A stretch of DNA of 49,859 bases, from positions 1 through 49,859 of IMG/VR virus record IMGVR_UViG_3300044695_004218. One strand, given 5' to 3'. This document shows, in pieces, positions 21,414-28,775 of this stretch. The stretch's first letter is position 1. Each line of letters starts with the position of its first letter. Origin of the DNA: a virus. The notes beneath the pieces were generated by a model. That model had not been told where the DNA came from. It saw nothing but the letters and a program-made list of their open reading frames with translations, and made no database searches. The position numbers were made by a program, and so were the translations under genes.

Positions 21414-22544
21414 ATGGAACTGACCTACCCAGACACATGGCTTGACCTTGAACGCTCACCACACCCCATGACCAGCAAAGTTGTCATGGACGAAGTGACC
21501 ACCCAACTCGTGGGCGACTTTGATTACCAAACCGATGGTGTGAGCGAGTTCTACCCTTACTTGCTTCCAGCAGACCTACCCGAAGATTTCAGTCTCGGTG
21601 TCATTGTTGGGGCCTCAGGCACGGGTAAGTCAACTTTGTTGGATTGCTTCAACCAAGTCCATGAACCTCAGTGGTCTCGTGGACAGTCCATTTCGTCACA
21701 CTTCACCAGTGTGGAGGATGCTCGGGAACGACTCTACGCTGTGGGGCTGACATCGGTTCCAACGTGGGTGAAACCGTACAACGTCCTTTCCACGGGGGAG
21801 AAGTTTCGTGCTGACCTTGCACGCCAGATTGGTGACGGGGCTGTCATTGACGAATACACCTCGGTGGTTGACCGCAACATCGCTTTGGCTTCCTCGGCCT
21901 CACTGGCCCGCTACATCCAAACCACTGGTGTCAAGCGCCTAGTTCTTGCCACTTGTCACCGTGACGTTTTGCCTTACCTTCAGCCGGATTGGGTCATTGA
22001 CACCGATGCTGGGGCTTGGGCTCTTCACCCTCGGGGGTGTCTTCATCGTGAACCAATGGTGGCGCAGGTTTTTGAGGTCACCGGAGCCCTCTGGGAGTAT
22101 TTCAAGGGGCACCACTACCTCAGTGGAGACATTTCACCCTTTGCTCGGTCATGGTGCGCTGTCATCGGCGGACAGCCCGTTGCTTTCTACTCCGTCCTTT
22201 CCTACCCCAGTGGAACAGTCACAGACGCTTTTCGGGGACACCGGCTCGTAACTCACCCTGATTGGCAGGGGCTCGGGATTGCACCGAGGTTGGCTGATTG
22301 GGTGGCTTCGCTGTATGTGAGTAACGGGAAACGGTTCTTCGCTAAGACGGCTCACCCACGGCTTGGGGAGTACCGTGAGCGTTCACCGTTGTGGAAGCCC
22401 ACGAGTAAGAACCGCATGATACGAACCGATGCCACTGGCAGGGTTCACAAGGGCCGGTTCGCTTCGTGGGTGGTCAACCCTGTGCGGATGACGTACTCGC
22501 ATGAGTTTGTTGGAACCCATCACAGCCACAAGGTTCAGCCGTGA
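21414..22544 (+). CDS. ABC-type ATPase fused to GNAT acetyltransferase
   Basis: 376 residues from the ATG at 21414 (MELTYPDTWLDLERS). Walker A GASGTGKST at 66-74, ABC signature-like LSTGEKFRADLARQI near 125, Walker B GAVIDEYTS near 143, and a His switch in TCHRD. It has no membrane segments, so it is a soluble ABC ATPase, not an exporter. From about 245 on it is GNAT-like, with RSWCAVIGGQPVAFYSVL and VTHPDWQGLGIAPRLADWV. It is alone on the plus strand among leftward genes, which suggests separate acquisition and control. The substrate is unknown; roles in DNA or nucleotide handling or counter-defence are possible. Confidence 0.82.
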   Translation: MELTYPDTWLDLERSPHPMTSKVVMDEVTTQLVGDFDYQTDGVSEFYPYLLPADLPEDFSLGVIVGASGTGKSTLLDCFNQVHEPQWSRGQSISSHFTSVEDARERLYAVGLTSVPTWVKPYNVLSTGEKFRADLARQIGDGAVIDEYTSVVDRNIALASSASLARYIQTTGVKRLVLATCHRDVLPYLQPDWVIDTDAGAWALHPRGCLHREPMVAQVFEVTGALWEYFKGHHYLSGDISPFARSWCAVIGGQPVAFYSVLSYPSGTVTDAFRGHRLVTHPDWQGLGIAPRLADWVASLYVSNGKRFFAKTAHPRLGEYRERSPLWKPTSKNRMIRTDATGRVHKGRFASWVVNPVRMTYSHEFVGTHHSHKVQP

Positions 22545-22662
22545 ACTCGGGGATTTTGTAGGCGTTGTCGCAGAACATCAACGTCTTGTTGGCCCAGTTG
22601 TGCCACTGCGCTGAGCAACCACACTCGCAGATTGCTTGCGGTTCGTAGTTGTCTTGGTTCAT
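22474..22662 (-). CDS. Small Cys-rich zinc-binding protein (62 aa)
   Basis: Start at 22662 (MNQDNYEPQAICECGCSAQW) after CTAGGGGAGAC. CECGC, H18, a middle FC and PCGC form a likely zinc site. It overlaps the 3' end of the convergent ABC-GNAT gene by 71 bases. Similar small Cys/His proteins are common in actinophages; role unknown. Confidence 0.7.
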   Translation of the reverse strand: MNQDNYEPQAICECGCSAQWHNWANKTLMFCDNAYKIPEFTAEPCGCDGFQQTHASTSSAQG

Positions 22663-22669
22663 GTCTCCC

Positions 22670-23218
22670 CTAGTACCAGTTGCGTGATTGAAAGTGTGAC
22701 CAAGCCCCACAAGGGGTGCCGTAGCGGTTAGCGATGTACCCGAGCCCCCACTTGATTTGTGTGCCAGCGTTAGTGCGCCAGTCGTCACCGGCTGAGGCCA
22801 TCTTGGATGCTGGGAGGGCTTGTGGGATGCCACCGGCTGTGCCGGAAGCGTTGGTGGAGTGGATGCTCCAACCGCTTTCCTTGTACCAAAGTTTTTTCAG
22901 GCACAACCACTGCTCACCATCCCAACCTCTTGCCGAGGCTAGGGCGTAGCCTGTGCGCTGATTACGACCACACGGCTTGGGTTTGTTCCAAGCGCAACCT
23001 GAGCGTGAAGCGCGGGGCTTCTCGGTGGCTGGGGGGATGTAAGTCTGGGTTCGCACTTTGGTGCGGGATACCTGCTTGGATACCTTCTTAGGAGCCTTCT
23101 TGACCACTTTCGGCTTAGACGCCTTCAGGGCCACCACAGAGGGCTTGGCCTGCTCAATGGGGTGATTGGACACAACTACGGCTGTAAGTGGCGCAAACGA
23201 CAACACAAGCGCTGTCAC
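22670..23218 (-). CDS. Secreted lysozyme/transglycosylase-like protein
   Basis: 182 residues. The N-terminus (TALVLSFAPLTAVVVSN) is a likely signal peptide, followed by a Lys/Pro-rich linker and two Cys. The C-terminal 80 residues have WYKESGW, GGIPQALPASKMASAGDDW and QIKWGLGYIANRYG, the pattern of the lytic-transglycosylase-like domain of secreted actinobacterial resuscitation/aggregation-type proteins. E in 'KESGW' is the likely catalytic acid. Start is a GTG with no clear ribosome binding site. It acts outside the membrane, probably a second muralytic enzyme beside the endolysin. Confidence 0.8.
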   Translation of the reverse strand: MTALVLSFAPLTAVVVSNHPIEQAKPSVVALKASKPKVVKKAPKKVSKQVSRTKVRTQTYIPPATEKPRASRSGCAWNKPKPCGRNQRTGYALASARGWDGEQWLCLKKLWYKESGWSIHSTNASGTAGGIPQALPASKMASAGDDWRTNAGTQIKWGLGYIANRYGTPCGAWSHFQSRNWY

Positions 23219-23273
23219 ACCAACTAGGGTTTTACTGATTGGTTCATCCTCACGCTGGGGGACAGGACTGCGA

Positions 23274-23447
23274 TTAGACTAAGGCTCGCGCTGACCTATG
23301 GTCGCCTTTGTGGCCCTTGACCAAACAACACTGGTCTCCGGCCTCATCACACCGAGAAGGCATGGGATGGTTCTTGTGCATTTCCGCGATGCGCTCACCA
23401 AGAGACTTCTGGCGGGGCTTACGGAACAAGGTTTGTAGCGCTTTCAT
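23274..23447 (-). CDS. Small Cys/His protein (57 aa)
   Basis: Start at 23447, MKALQTLFRKPRQKSLGERI. A basic first half is followed by CDEAGDQCCLVKGHKGDH, a Cys/His cluster similar to short metal-binding proteins of actinophages. Weak ribosome binding site. Function unknown. Confidence 0.55.
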   Translation of the reverse strand: MKALQTLFRKPRQKSLGERIAEMHKNHPMPSRCDEAGDQCCLVKGHKGDHRSARALV

Positions 23448-23513
23448 TGGCCCAACTCTACCAGCCGTGTCAGACACTAGGCGGGGGGTACACAAAACTA
23501 GGCGTGTCTTTTT

Positions 23514-24497
23514 TTATGTGTCCGTTTTGTCCGTGATTAGCCCTGAGTCAAGCATGAGGTCTATGACCGTTGTGCGTAGTTCTTCACGGCTTCCCTTGTT
23601 CTCCACGCTTGCGTCAAACTGGTAGTAGTCAAGGCTGGTTTCGCTGGGGTGGTTGTTTATCGCTCCTACGTTGGGGCGGGTTACTCTCCACACTTGGCCT
23701 CCGACTGCGTGGATGGCTTCGGCTTCGTTGGGGAAGCGACAGTCTGTGAGGACGACTTTGGTTCCGTCTGGGATGTTGTTGAGTGTGGTGTCCACCCAGA
23801 TGTTGTCTCCGAGGAGGGCGCGACCACCCTCGGTTCCTAACCGTTGTAAGAGGACACGGATTTCTCCTTCGGGGCGGTCAGGTGTGCGGATTTTCTTGGC
23901 GTACTCCCAGCCGTGGATTTCTACTTCGTCTGACACTCGGCGCACATCAAGCCCCCAGCCGACGTATTCCATGATGGGGTCAATGGTGAGCAGGATTTTG
24001 CGGAGGTTGTCAGCAAACGAGACCCGCTTGTACCCGAACTCGTTGAGGATTTCAGCCACCGTGTCTTTCCCTGTTTGTGCGTACCCTGAAAGCCCGATGG
24101 CCCTGACCCTTGGGACGAGCCCTTCGCTGGTGATGCACATGATGGGGACACCGAGTTCTTGCGCTACATGGACTTCTAGTCGGGCGCCTTTGGATTGTTG
24201 CCAGTTCGGCATGACACAAACGGCGTCAGCGTTTTGGCCTATCCAGTCCAGTCCTTTGGTTTGGGAGGAGCGCACATCAAACCCAAGGTACTCAATGTCC
24301 TTGATGCTCCCTGTCGCGGAGATGGACACACCAGCCCCGTAAGTGAGGCGGTCAACTCGGGCAGGGTTGTACGGGTTGTAGCCCAGTTCGCGTAACTGGC
24401 GCTCCGCTTCGTCAAATGCTGGGAAGTTGAAGTTGGGTAAGCCCCGCATCTTTCCAGCGATGTAAACGGATGAACCTTTGGGCAGTTGCGTGGTCAT
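23514..24497 (-). CDS. DUF4406 / deoxynucleoside monophosphate kinase fusion
   Basis: 327 residues. 1-125: DUF4406-like (nucleoside 2-deoxyribosyltransferase fold) with YIAGKMRGLPNFNFPAFDEA, NPARVD and a GLDWIGQNADAV stretch. 130-327: phage-type dNMP kinase with Walker A-like GLSGYAQTGKDTVAE near 134-148, FADNLRKILL, and VVLTDCRFPNEAEAI. The kinase makes dNDPs from dNMPs for replication. The fusion links a base- or nucleoside-handling domain with a kinase, suggesting salvage or production of modified nucleotides; this is inference. Confidence 0.8.
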   Translation of the reverse strand: MTTQLPKGSSVYIAGKMRGLPNFNFPAFDEAERQLRELGYNPYNPARVDRLTYGAGVSISATGSIKDIEYLGFDVRSSQTKGLDWIGQNADAVCVMPNWQQSKGARLEVHVAQELGVPIMCITSEGLVPRVRAIGLSGYAQTGKDTVAEILNEFGYKRVSFADNLRKILLTIDPIMEYVGWGLDVRRVSDEVEIHGWEYAKKIRTPDRPEGEIRVLLQRLGTEGGRALLGDNIWVDTTLNNIPDGTKVVLTDCRFPNEAEAIHAVGGQVWRVTRPNVGAINNHPSETSLDYYQFDASVENKGSREELRTTVIDLMLDSGLITDKTDT

Positions 24498-24514
24498 TGG
24501 TTCTTGGTGGTTCC

Positions 24515-25582
24515 TTACACGAAGGACGGCGTACTGGAGATAACCGCTCGGGTGATTACAGTGTCAATCTTAGTGTTCGTAGTTGTTCCCGCCCCGTCTG
24601 GGACGAAGTAGAGCGAAGTGTAGAACAAGAAACTGCCACTTACACCGCTTATTGCTCGCCCCGTTGTTGCACTGGTTGGGACGTTGAAACTGATGTTGCC
24701 AAGGGCGGCTACGGCTGTGGCTGCAACAAGTTTGATGCCGATGGAGTTAGCCGCGGTTGTGACAATCTTAGTGTTCGCCGCGGACAGGTAGCCCCCAGCG
24801 TAAACGTCAATGGCGTAGGCGCCAGCGGACTCAATCTCCGAGTTGGACAAGTTGCATGAGCCCCCGTCAACACCGATAACACCCACTACCGCACCAGAGG
24901 TTTCAATGCTGTCAAGGTTGGCTGTCCCAGCGGTGATGTTGATGCAGTGGTAAGCGCCCGAACCGTTGTGGGAAAACTTGCAGTCATTGGTGTGGATGGA
25001 TGAGGCTGTGCCTGTGTTCGTCATGGTCACACCGTGGGCTGTGCCATTGGCTGTAATCCACACATCCTTCATAAACAAGCGCTGTGGGTTGGTGCCGGAA
25101 AACGTGACCACTGTGGTGCCCGAAATCCCGTTGAGCATCAGCCCCGAGATGGAGAAATGGTTGTCACTGATGGTTGAGGCTGAGCCGTTGAACGTGAGTG
25201 AACCGTAGAACAGCACTGGGGCGTGGGTGCCTGAACTGGCTTCAGCAGTAATCCAAAGGTGCCCGTTGTTGAACGTCAAGTTCTCGGCTGTGGCTGAGGT
25301 GTTCCCACTGATGAGGATGATACGGATTGGGTTAGAACCCGAGGGCGAGAGGGTTTCGGCCTTCGCCTTGGCTGTCGCCAAAGTCTTGTAGGGGTATTCC
25401 CGTGTCCCGTTGGGCGTGTAACTATCAACACGAAGGTAGTCAACGTACACCTGTGAGGTGACAACTGGGACGGACTCAACACCTGAGGTCATCACCGAAC
25501 CGTCACCAAAAACGATGCCTTCGCGGGTGATTAGTTTTCCGACTGAAACTTCGCCCTTGGTCAGGCTAAGTGGTGTACCCAT
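24515..25582 (-). CDS. Tail fibre/tailspike with parallel beta-helix
   Basis: 355 residues. N-terminus KLITREGIVFGDGSVMTSG, then repeated short strand motifs (for example SIETSGAVVGVIGVDG, NLSNSEIESAGAYAIDVY) typical of pectate-lyase-like beta-helix tail proteins. It likely recognises or cleaves host surface sugars. Start after AGGAGCGCACA. Separated from the main tail operon and near SSB and nucleotide genes, which is unusual. Confidence 0.7.
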   Translation of the reverse strand: MGTPLSLTKGEVSVGKLITREGIVFGDGSVMTSGVESVPVVTSQVYVDYLRVDSYTPNGTREYPYKTLATAKAKAETLSPSGSNPIRIILISGNTSATAENLTFNNGHLWITAEASSGTHAPVLFYGSLTFNGSASTISDNHFSISGLMLNGISGTTVVTFSGTNPQRLFMKDVWITANGTAHGVTMTNTGTASSIHTNDCKFSHNGSGAYHCINITAGTANLDSIETSGAVVGVIGVDGGSCNLSNSEIESAGAYAIDVYAGGYLSAANTKIVTTAANSIGIKLVAATAVAALGNISFNVPTSATTGRAISGVSGSFLFYTSLYFVPDGAGTTTNTKIDTVITRAVISSTPSFV

Positions 25583-25670
25583 TGTGCGCTCCTACGTTGG
25601 GAGGCAAATAGCCCCGTGTATTTCAAGGATACTCCGTGTTTCCGCTTATTTTGCTCGCGTAAAAGGGAGC

Positions 25671-25712
25671 GGGGGGCTACCGGCAACGGGGGAGGTGTAC
25701 GGGTAGCCCCCC
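25671..25712 (-). terminator. GC-rich hairpin, possible leftward terminator
   Basis: GGGGGGCTACC (25671-25681) and GGTAGCCCCCC (25702-25712) form an 11-base perfect stem with a 20-base loop. On the minus strand TTTT follows about six bases later. It is in the gap between the SSB gene and the tail fibre gene. A C7 stretch at about 25731-25737 (minus strand) could compete for the stem. Confidence 0.5.
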
Positions 25713-25761
25713 TAGCCAACACCTACACAAGGGGGGGTAGTGCAGGGTTGGAGTTGTGGGG

Positions 25762-26184
25762 TTAGAAGGGTGGTTCTTCTAGTTGTGCTGGTTGCGACCA
25801 AACATCCACTGGCTCAGATTGCTTGGGCGCACCACTTAGGTTAGCAGGTTCCTTAGCGTACCTCAAATCCAGACCAACGGAAGTCACTTGCACCTCCAAC
25901 GAGAAACGTGTCTCCCCAGTTTTGGTTTGGTACTCACGCTGGTACGCACGGCCCGTGACGATGACAGCATCGCCCTTGCGTAGAGCCTCACACACCTTTT
26001 CCGCTGTCTTCTCCCACACCGAGCAGTTCCAGCCCGTGACATCTAGGTTCTCCCAGCCCGAGTCGGTCTTCTTGCTTCGGCTGGTGATGATGCGGAACGT
26101 GCCGATGGCTGTCCCCTGTGGTGTGAACCGGAGTTCAGCGTCAGCGGTCAACCGCCCATGCAAAACGATGTCTGTGGTACTCAA
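25762..26184 (-). CDS. ssb: Single-stranded DNA-binding protein
   Basis: 140 residues from a TTG at 26184 (MSTTDIVLHGRLTADAELRF), which has GGGAGGT six bases upstream and overlaps the upstream stop as TTGA; the ATG at 26199 would put the ribosome binding site inside the gene. OB-fold landmarks: GTFRIITSRS, NCSVWEKTAEKV, KGDAVIVTGRAYQREY. Acidic tail ending EEPPF, as in SSBs that recruit partners. Protects ssDNA during phage replication. Follows 26181-26378 and WhiB in an overlapping run. Confidence 0.92.
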   Translation of the reverse strand: MSTTDIVLHGRLTADAELRFTPQGTAIGTFRIITSRSKKTDSGWENLDVTGWNCSVWEKTAEKVCEALRKGDAVIVTGRAYQREYQTKTGETRFSLEVQVTSVGLDLRYAKEPANLSGAPKQSEPVDVWSQPAQLEEPPF

Positions 26185-26378
26185 ACCACTACCTCCCATT
26201 GAAATAGTTCATTGGCCTTAGCGGTCACCGCTGCTGAGCGGGCGCTCTCAAATGAGGCGAAACGGAACCCAGCGTCCAAAACATTTTCCCCCTCAGTGAT
26301 GACATAGGCAAACTTCTCGCCCACTTGCGTAATGTGTATCTTACAGGAAGGCACTGACACCTTGCCAAATAGTCTCAT
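26181..26378 (-). CDS. Small hypothetical protein (65 aa)
   Basis: MRLFGKVSVPSCKIHITQV..., ATGA overlap with the WhiB gene stop and TTGA overlap with the SSB start. Alpha/beta, no recognised domain. Its position suggests joint expression with the regulator and SSB. Confidence 0.65.
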   Translation of the reverse strand: MRLFGKVSVPSCKIHITQVGEKFAYVITEGENVLDAGFRFASFESARSAAVTAKANELFQWEVVV

Positions 26379-26719
26379 GTTTGTTTGTCTCCTTCAGTGC
26401 GCCTGAGTCGGCGTCTTTCCTTTTGTTGGGCCACTGACTCGGCTTTGAGCCTTTCAGCGTCCAAACTGATACCGCGTATCCGGCGTTTGTGTCGGGCTTT
26501 TTTGCGTTGGGCTTCGGTCATCCCTCCCCAAATGCCTTTCACCAAGTATTGTATCGCCCAGTCCCGACAAGGTTCCAGATAGAAACACCCCTCGCACAGG
26601 CGCTTAGCGTCTTCGGCCCGTTCCCTTGGGTGACCACCTGAGTCCTCAGGGAAATAGGCTTCTGGGTCAATCGTTGCACACTTTTGGTCGCCCTCAAACA
26701 CTGGGTAACGGGCTACCAC
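26375..26719 (-). CDS. WhiB-family transcription factor
   Basis: 114 residues from a GTG directly after the upstream stop (TAA-GTG). Cys14, then CEGCFYLEPC with the C..C....C spacing, hold a likely 4Fe-4S cluster; GIWGGMTEAQRKKAR is the hallmark WhiB turn; a long basic tail follows. WhiB proteins bind the sigma-A/RNA polymerase complex and are restricted to actinobacteria and their phages. It could redirect host transcription, including at the TGTGG-TANNNT promoters here; that link is a hypothesis. Confidence 0.93.
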   Translation of the reverse strand: MVARYPVFEGDQKCATIDPEAYFPEDSGGHPRERAEDAKRLCEGCFYLEPCRDWAIQYLVKGIWGGMTEAQRKKARHKRRIRGISLDAERLKAESVAQQKERRRLRRTEGDKQT

Positions 26720-26866
26720 TTACGACTGCGCTAGGGCTGTTCGGCGGTCAAGTTGCTGACCCTCCGTGTCGCTTGGCTCCTTGGTGTACCGTCCTGTGAA
26801 CCAGTTGAAGTCGGGGCGGAACCGCTCTTGCTCCAACGCTTGTACGAGTTCGGTCGCTTCGGTCAT
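26720..26866 (-). CDS. Small protein (48 aa)
   Basis: MTEATELVQALEQERFRPDF..., stop TAA abuts the WhiB GTG, so the two are coupled. Weak ribosome binding site. Charged helical start then a flexible tail; function unknown. Confidence 0.5.
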   Translation of the reverse strand: MTEATELVQALEQERFRPDFNWFTGRYTKEPSDTEGQQLDRRTALAQS

Positions 26867-26875
26867 GCGCCGATG

Positions 26876-27010
26876 CTACTTTGTGTTCTTCGTGATGTCC
26901 ACCACATTGGTGTGGTGTCGGTTGTAATGGGCTTTGTATTCCACGAGGCTCTCCTCATGGGTGTCTTCAACTCCGCCCGCTTCACACAACAGGCAACGCC
27001 ACGCGCTCAC
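26876..27010 (-). CDS. Small zinc-finger-like protein (44 aa)
   Basis: GTG start overlapping the previous stop (GTGA). WRCLLCEAGGV ... HYNRHH gives C-x2-C and a His pair, a compact C2H2-like site. The overlap with 27007-27066 supports translational coupling. Confidence 0.5.
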   Translation of the reverse strand: MSAWRCLLCEAGGVEDTHEESLVEYKAHYNRHHTNVVDITKNTK

Positions 27011-27066
27011 CCTTTGATGTATTTCAGCACGGCCCAGATGGCGAAGCACAAGATAAGAAACTCCAC
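27007..27066 (-). CDS. Possible 19-aa membrane peptide
   Basis: GTG start after AGGGGGC; MEFLILCFAIWAVLKYIKG is one hydrophobic helix with a basic end. Coupled by GTGA to the next gene. Too short for certainty. Confidence 0.3.
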   Translation of the reverse strand: MEFLILCFAIWAVLKYIKG

Positions 27067-27074
27067 GATGCCCC

Positions 27075-27557
27075 CTAGTTTTTTTCTACGGCTTCGGAGA
27101 TTGTGGTTAGCGTCCTCAGCATTTCTAAGTAATCCGAGGATAGTGACTCCCTGATGGTTGGGGTCAGTTCTGGCAAGTACCGGCCCGTTGCCAACGCGAA
27201 ATCACAAAGTTGGCCTTCCAACTCTTGGATTGTTTCTTGCAGGAAGGCTTTGCGCTCAGCAATCCGTTCTTGGGCCGAAACCGCATAGACATGGGCGATT
27301 GCGGTGTCCAACGTGCCGATGTCCTCGTACAAGCCTTTGTATTCCACGGTTCGGATAATCCCGTTGTCTAGCGCCTTACGCACCTTGAACACCTTTTCGG
27401 AGCGGTCGTAGTTGTCCTCCGAAGTCACGAAATAACAGCCCTCAATGACATCGGTTTCAACCTTGGAACCCCAGAACGCCATCGTGTCGGGGCTGAAGAA
27501 ATACTGGCCTGCCTTTTTGTTGGCCTTGACAATCTCAGCAATAGTTTTGTACGTCAT
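27075..27557 (-). CDS. Hypothetical protein (160 aa)
   Basis: I prefer the ATG at 27557 (MTYKTIAEIVKANKKAG), four bases past the upstream stop. The N-terminal half looks alpha/beta (FFSPDTMAFWGSKVETDVIEG), the C-terminal half is helical (QERIAERKAFLQETIQELEGQL), possibly coiled coil. Likely co-transcribed with 27562-27822 from motif copy 11. No family recognised. Confidence 0.65.
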   Translation of the reverse strand: MTYKTIAEIVKANKKAGQYFFSPDTMAFWGSKVETDVIEGCYFVTSEDNYDRSEKVFKVRKALDNGIIRTVEYKGLYEDIGTLDTAIAHVYAVSAQERIAERKAFLQETIQELEGQLCDFALATGRYLPELTPTIRESLSSDYLEMLRTLTTISEAVEKN

Positions 27558-27561
27558 CGTG

Positions 27562-27822
27562 TCACCACTTTCCTTCATCTACATAGGGCTTAGTTCTGGC
27601 TGAGCGTTCCGCTCGTTCTTTTGCAGTTGCTTCCACATAGGCTTGCAGTTCTGCATCCCATTTGGCTTTTTCTTCGGGCGGTAACGCTTCATAGCGTTCT
27701 GTCCACTCGGCTCGTTCTGCTTCTTCTGCCCAGCGAGCCTCAACCTCGGCACAATCCAGTGGGCAACTATCCCAGCCATGAACCGTGTGCCATTGGGCGT
27801 GAGCCTCTGATGTGTAACTCAT
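27562..27822 (-). CDS. Hypothetical protein (86 aa)
   Basis: Start at 27822 (MSYTSEAHAQWHTVHGWDS) after AAGGGAAGGGAAAC. N-terminal CPLDCAEVEARW, then a very Glu/Ala-rich helix (EEAERAEWTERYEALPPEEKAKW). First gene behind motif copy 11. Confidence 0.7.
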   Translation of the reverse strand: MSYTSEAHAQWHTVHGWDSCPLDCAEVEARWAEEAERAEWTERYEALPPEEKAKWDAELQAYVEATAKERAERSARTKPYVDEGKW

Positions 27823-27852
27823 TTTGTTTCCCTTCCCTTGCCTTACGGTGTA

Positions 27853-27873
27853 AGCATAGCACACCGTGGTTAG
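27853..27873 (-). promoter_or_regulatory. Promoter-like motif copy 11
   Basis: Minus strand CTAAC CAC GGTGTG C TA TGC T; its leader (TTACACCGTAAGG) matches copy 8. Confidence 0.75.
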
Positions 27874-27889
27874 GTATTAGATGGGGCGC

Positions 27890-28141
27890 TCATTTGGAGC
27901 CGGTCTCCCACCAAAAGGCTTCTTGGAACTCGGTCACTGGGACACTGGCAGTCCAAGACTTACCCAGCACTCGGGCCACAACAAACCCCTTGCCATGGGG
28001 GCTACCCGAGGCGACAACCCATTTGGTGCCCGCTTCCCAAGGCAGGACAGCGCTGGAAGTGGTCTCTACCACTCCACCCACAAATGAGTGTTGTTTGATT
28101 GAAGCCACAATCGGCTTCGTGTTGACAAAAACTTTTTTCAT
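27890..28141 (-). CDS. Hypothetical protein (83 aa)
   Basis: Start MKKVFVNTKPIVASIKQHS at 28141; GGAGGTGC before it supports this over the adjacent upstream ATG. Beta-rich with an aromatic C-terminus (FQEAFWWETGSK). Single gene between motif copies 11 and 12. Confidence 0.7.
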   Translation of the reverse strand: MKKVFVNTKPIVASIKQHSFVGGVVETTSSAVLPWEAGTKWVVASGSPHGKGFVVARVLGKSWTASVPVTEFQEAFWWETGSK

Positions 28142-28169
28142 CATGCACCTCCCTCTCCCTTACAACCAC

Positions 28170-28190
28170 AGGATAGCACACCGTGGTTAG
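28170..28190 (-). promoter_or_regulatory. Promoter-like motif copy 12
   Basis: Minus strand CTAAC CAC GGTGTG C TA TCC T, with TCTGACAC upstream. A run of nine C separates it from the stop of 28209-28727. Confidence 0.75.
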
Positions 28191-28208
28191 GTGTCAGACG
28201 GGGGGGGG

Positions 28209-28727
28209 CTACTTTTGGAGCAGTCCACCCAGCACGACCAGAGCATCTTCAAGGCTTCCATGCTCGCTCACAACCGTGGTCTCAGCATCAGCCACACTGA
28301 AACGCTTGATGAAATACCTCGGGGCATCCTGCTTGAAATCAACATCCCCAGTGACAAACAGTTCCACGTCATCACTCTCAAAGTATGTGTGCGACAGTTG
28401 CCCGTATCGTGGCTCAACCTCTTCCGGCTCAGCCTCGTCAACCGTGGGGCACTCCCGTTGACACAAGTGCCAAGTATCCCACGCCTGCTCAATCGCTCGC
28501 TGTGCAGTTGCGGTGTTACCAGCGCCGAAACCATCCTCGTCACGGTCTTTCATCCACGCTTCTTGCCCAGCAGTCAACAAAATCTGTTGAACGTGGTACT
28601 TGGCTTGGCGCGTGAGGAGTTCCGCCCGCTCGCGGGCCTCAATGACCATTTTCTCGGCTGGGGTGTATTCAATGACTCTCTTGTAGTCTGAGCCACCGTA
28701 GCCCTGAACGATTTTTACATTAGGCAT
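28209..28727 (-). CDS. Hypothetical protein (172 aa)
   Basis: Start MPNVKIVQGYGGSDYKRVIE at 28727 after AAAGGGAGGGCAAC. N-terminal half helical (EKMVIEARERAELLTRQAK), then an acidic region, and an alpha/beta C-terminus. It contains CQRECPTVDEAEPEEVEP. No family recognised. Confidence 0.65.
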   Translation of the reverse strand: MPNVKIVQGYGGSDYKRVIEYTPAEKMVIEARERAELLTRQAKYHVQQILLTAGQEAWMKDRDEDGFGAGNTATAQRAIEQAWDTWHLCQRECPTVDEAEPEEVEPRYGQLSHTYFESDDVELFVTGDVDFKQDAPRYFIKRFSVADAETTVVSEHGSLEDALVVLGGLLQK

Positions 28728-28751
28728 GTTGCCCTCCCTTTCATTGACCAA

Positions 28752-28772
28752 ACCATACCACACCCCAGTTAG
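28752..28772 (-). promoter_or_regulatory. Promoter-like motif copy 13
   Basis: Minus strand CTAAC TGG GGTGTG G TA TGG T, four bases past the terminase stop codon. Confidence 0.7.
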
Positions 28773-28775
28773 TGA

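Noticed and set aside
22662-22833. Longer N-terminus for the zinc protein at 22474
   Set aside because: It would overlap the muralytic gene deeply; a good ribosome binding site precedes the ATG at 22662.
26901-26916. Palindrome ACCACA-TTGG-TGTGGT resembling the operator core
   Set aside because: Different spacing and inside a coding region without CTAAC or TANNNT context.
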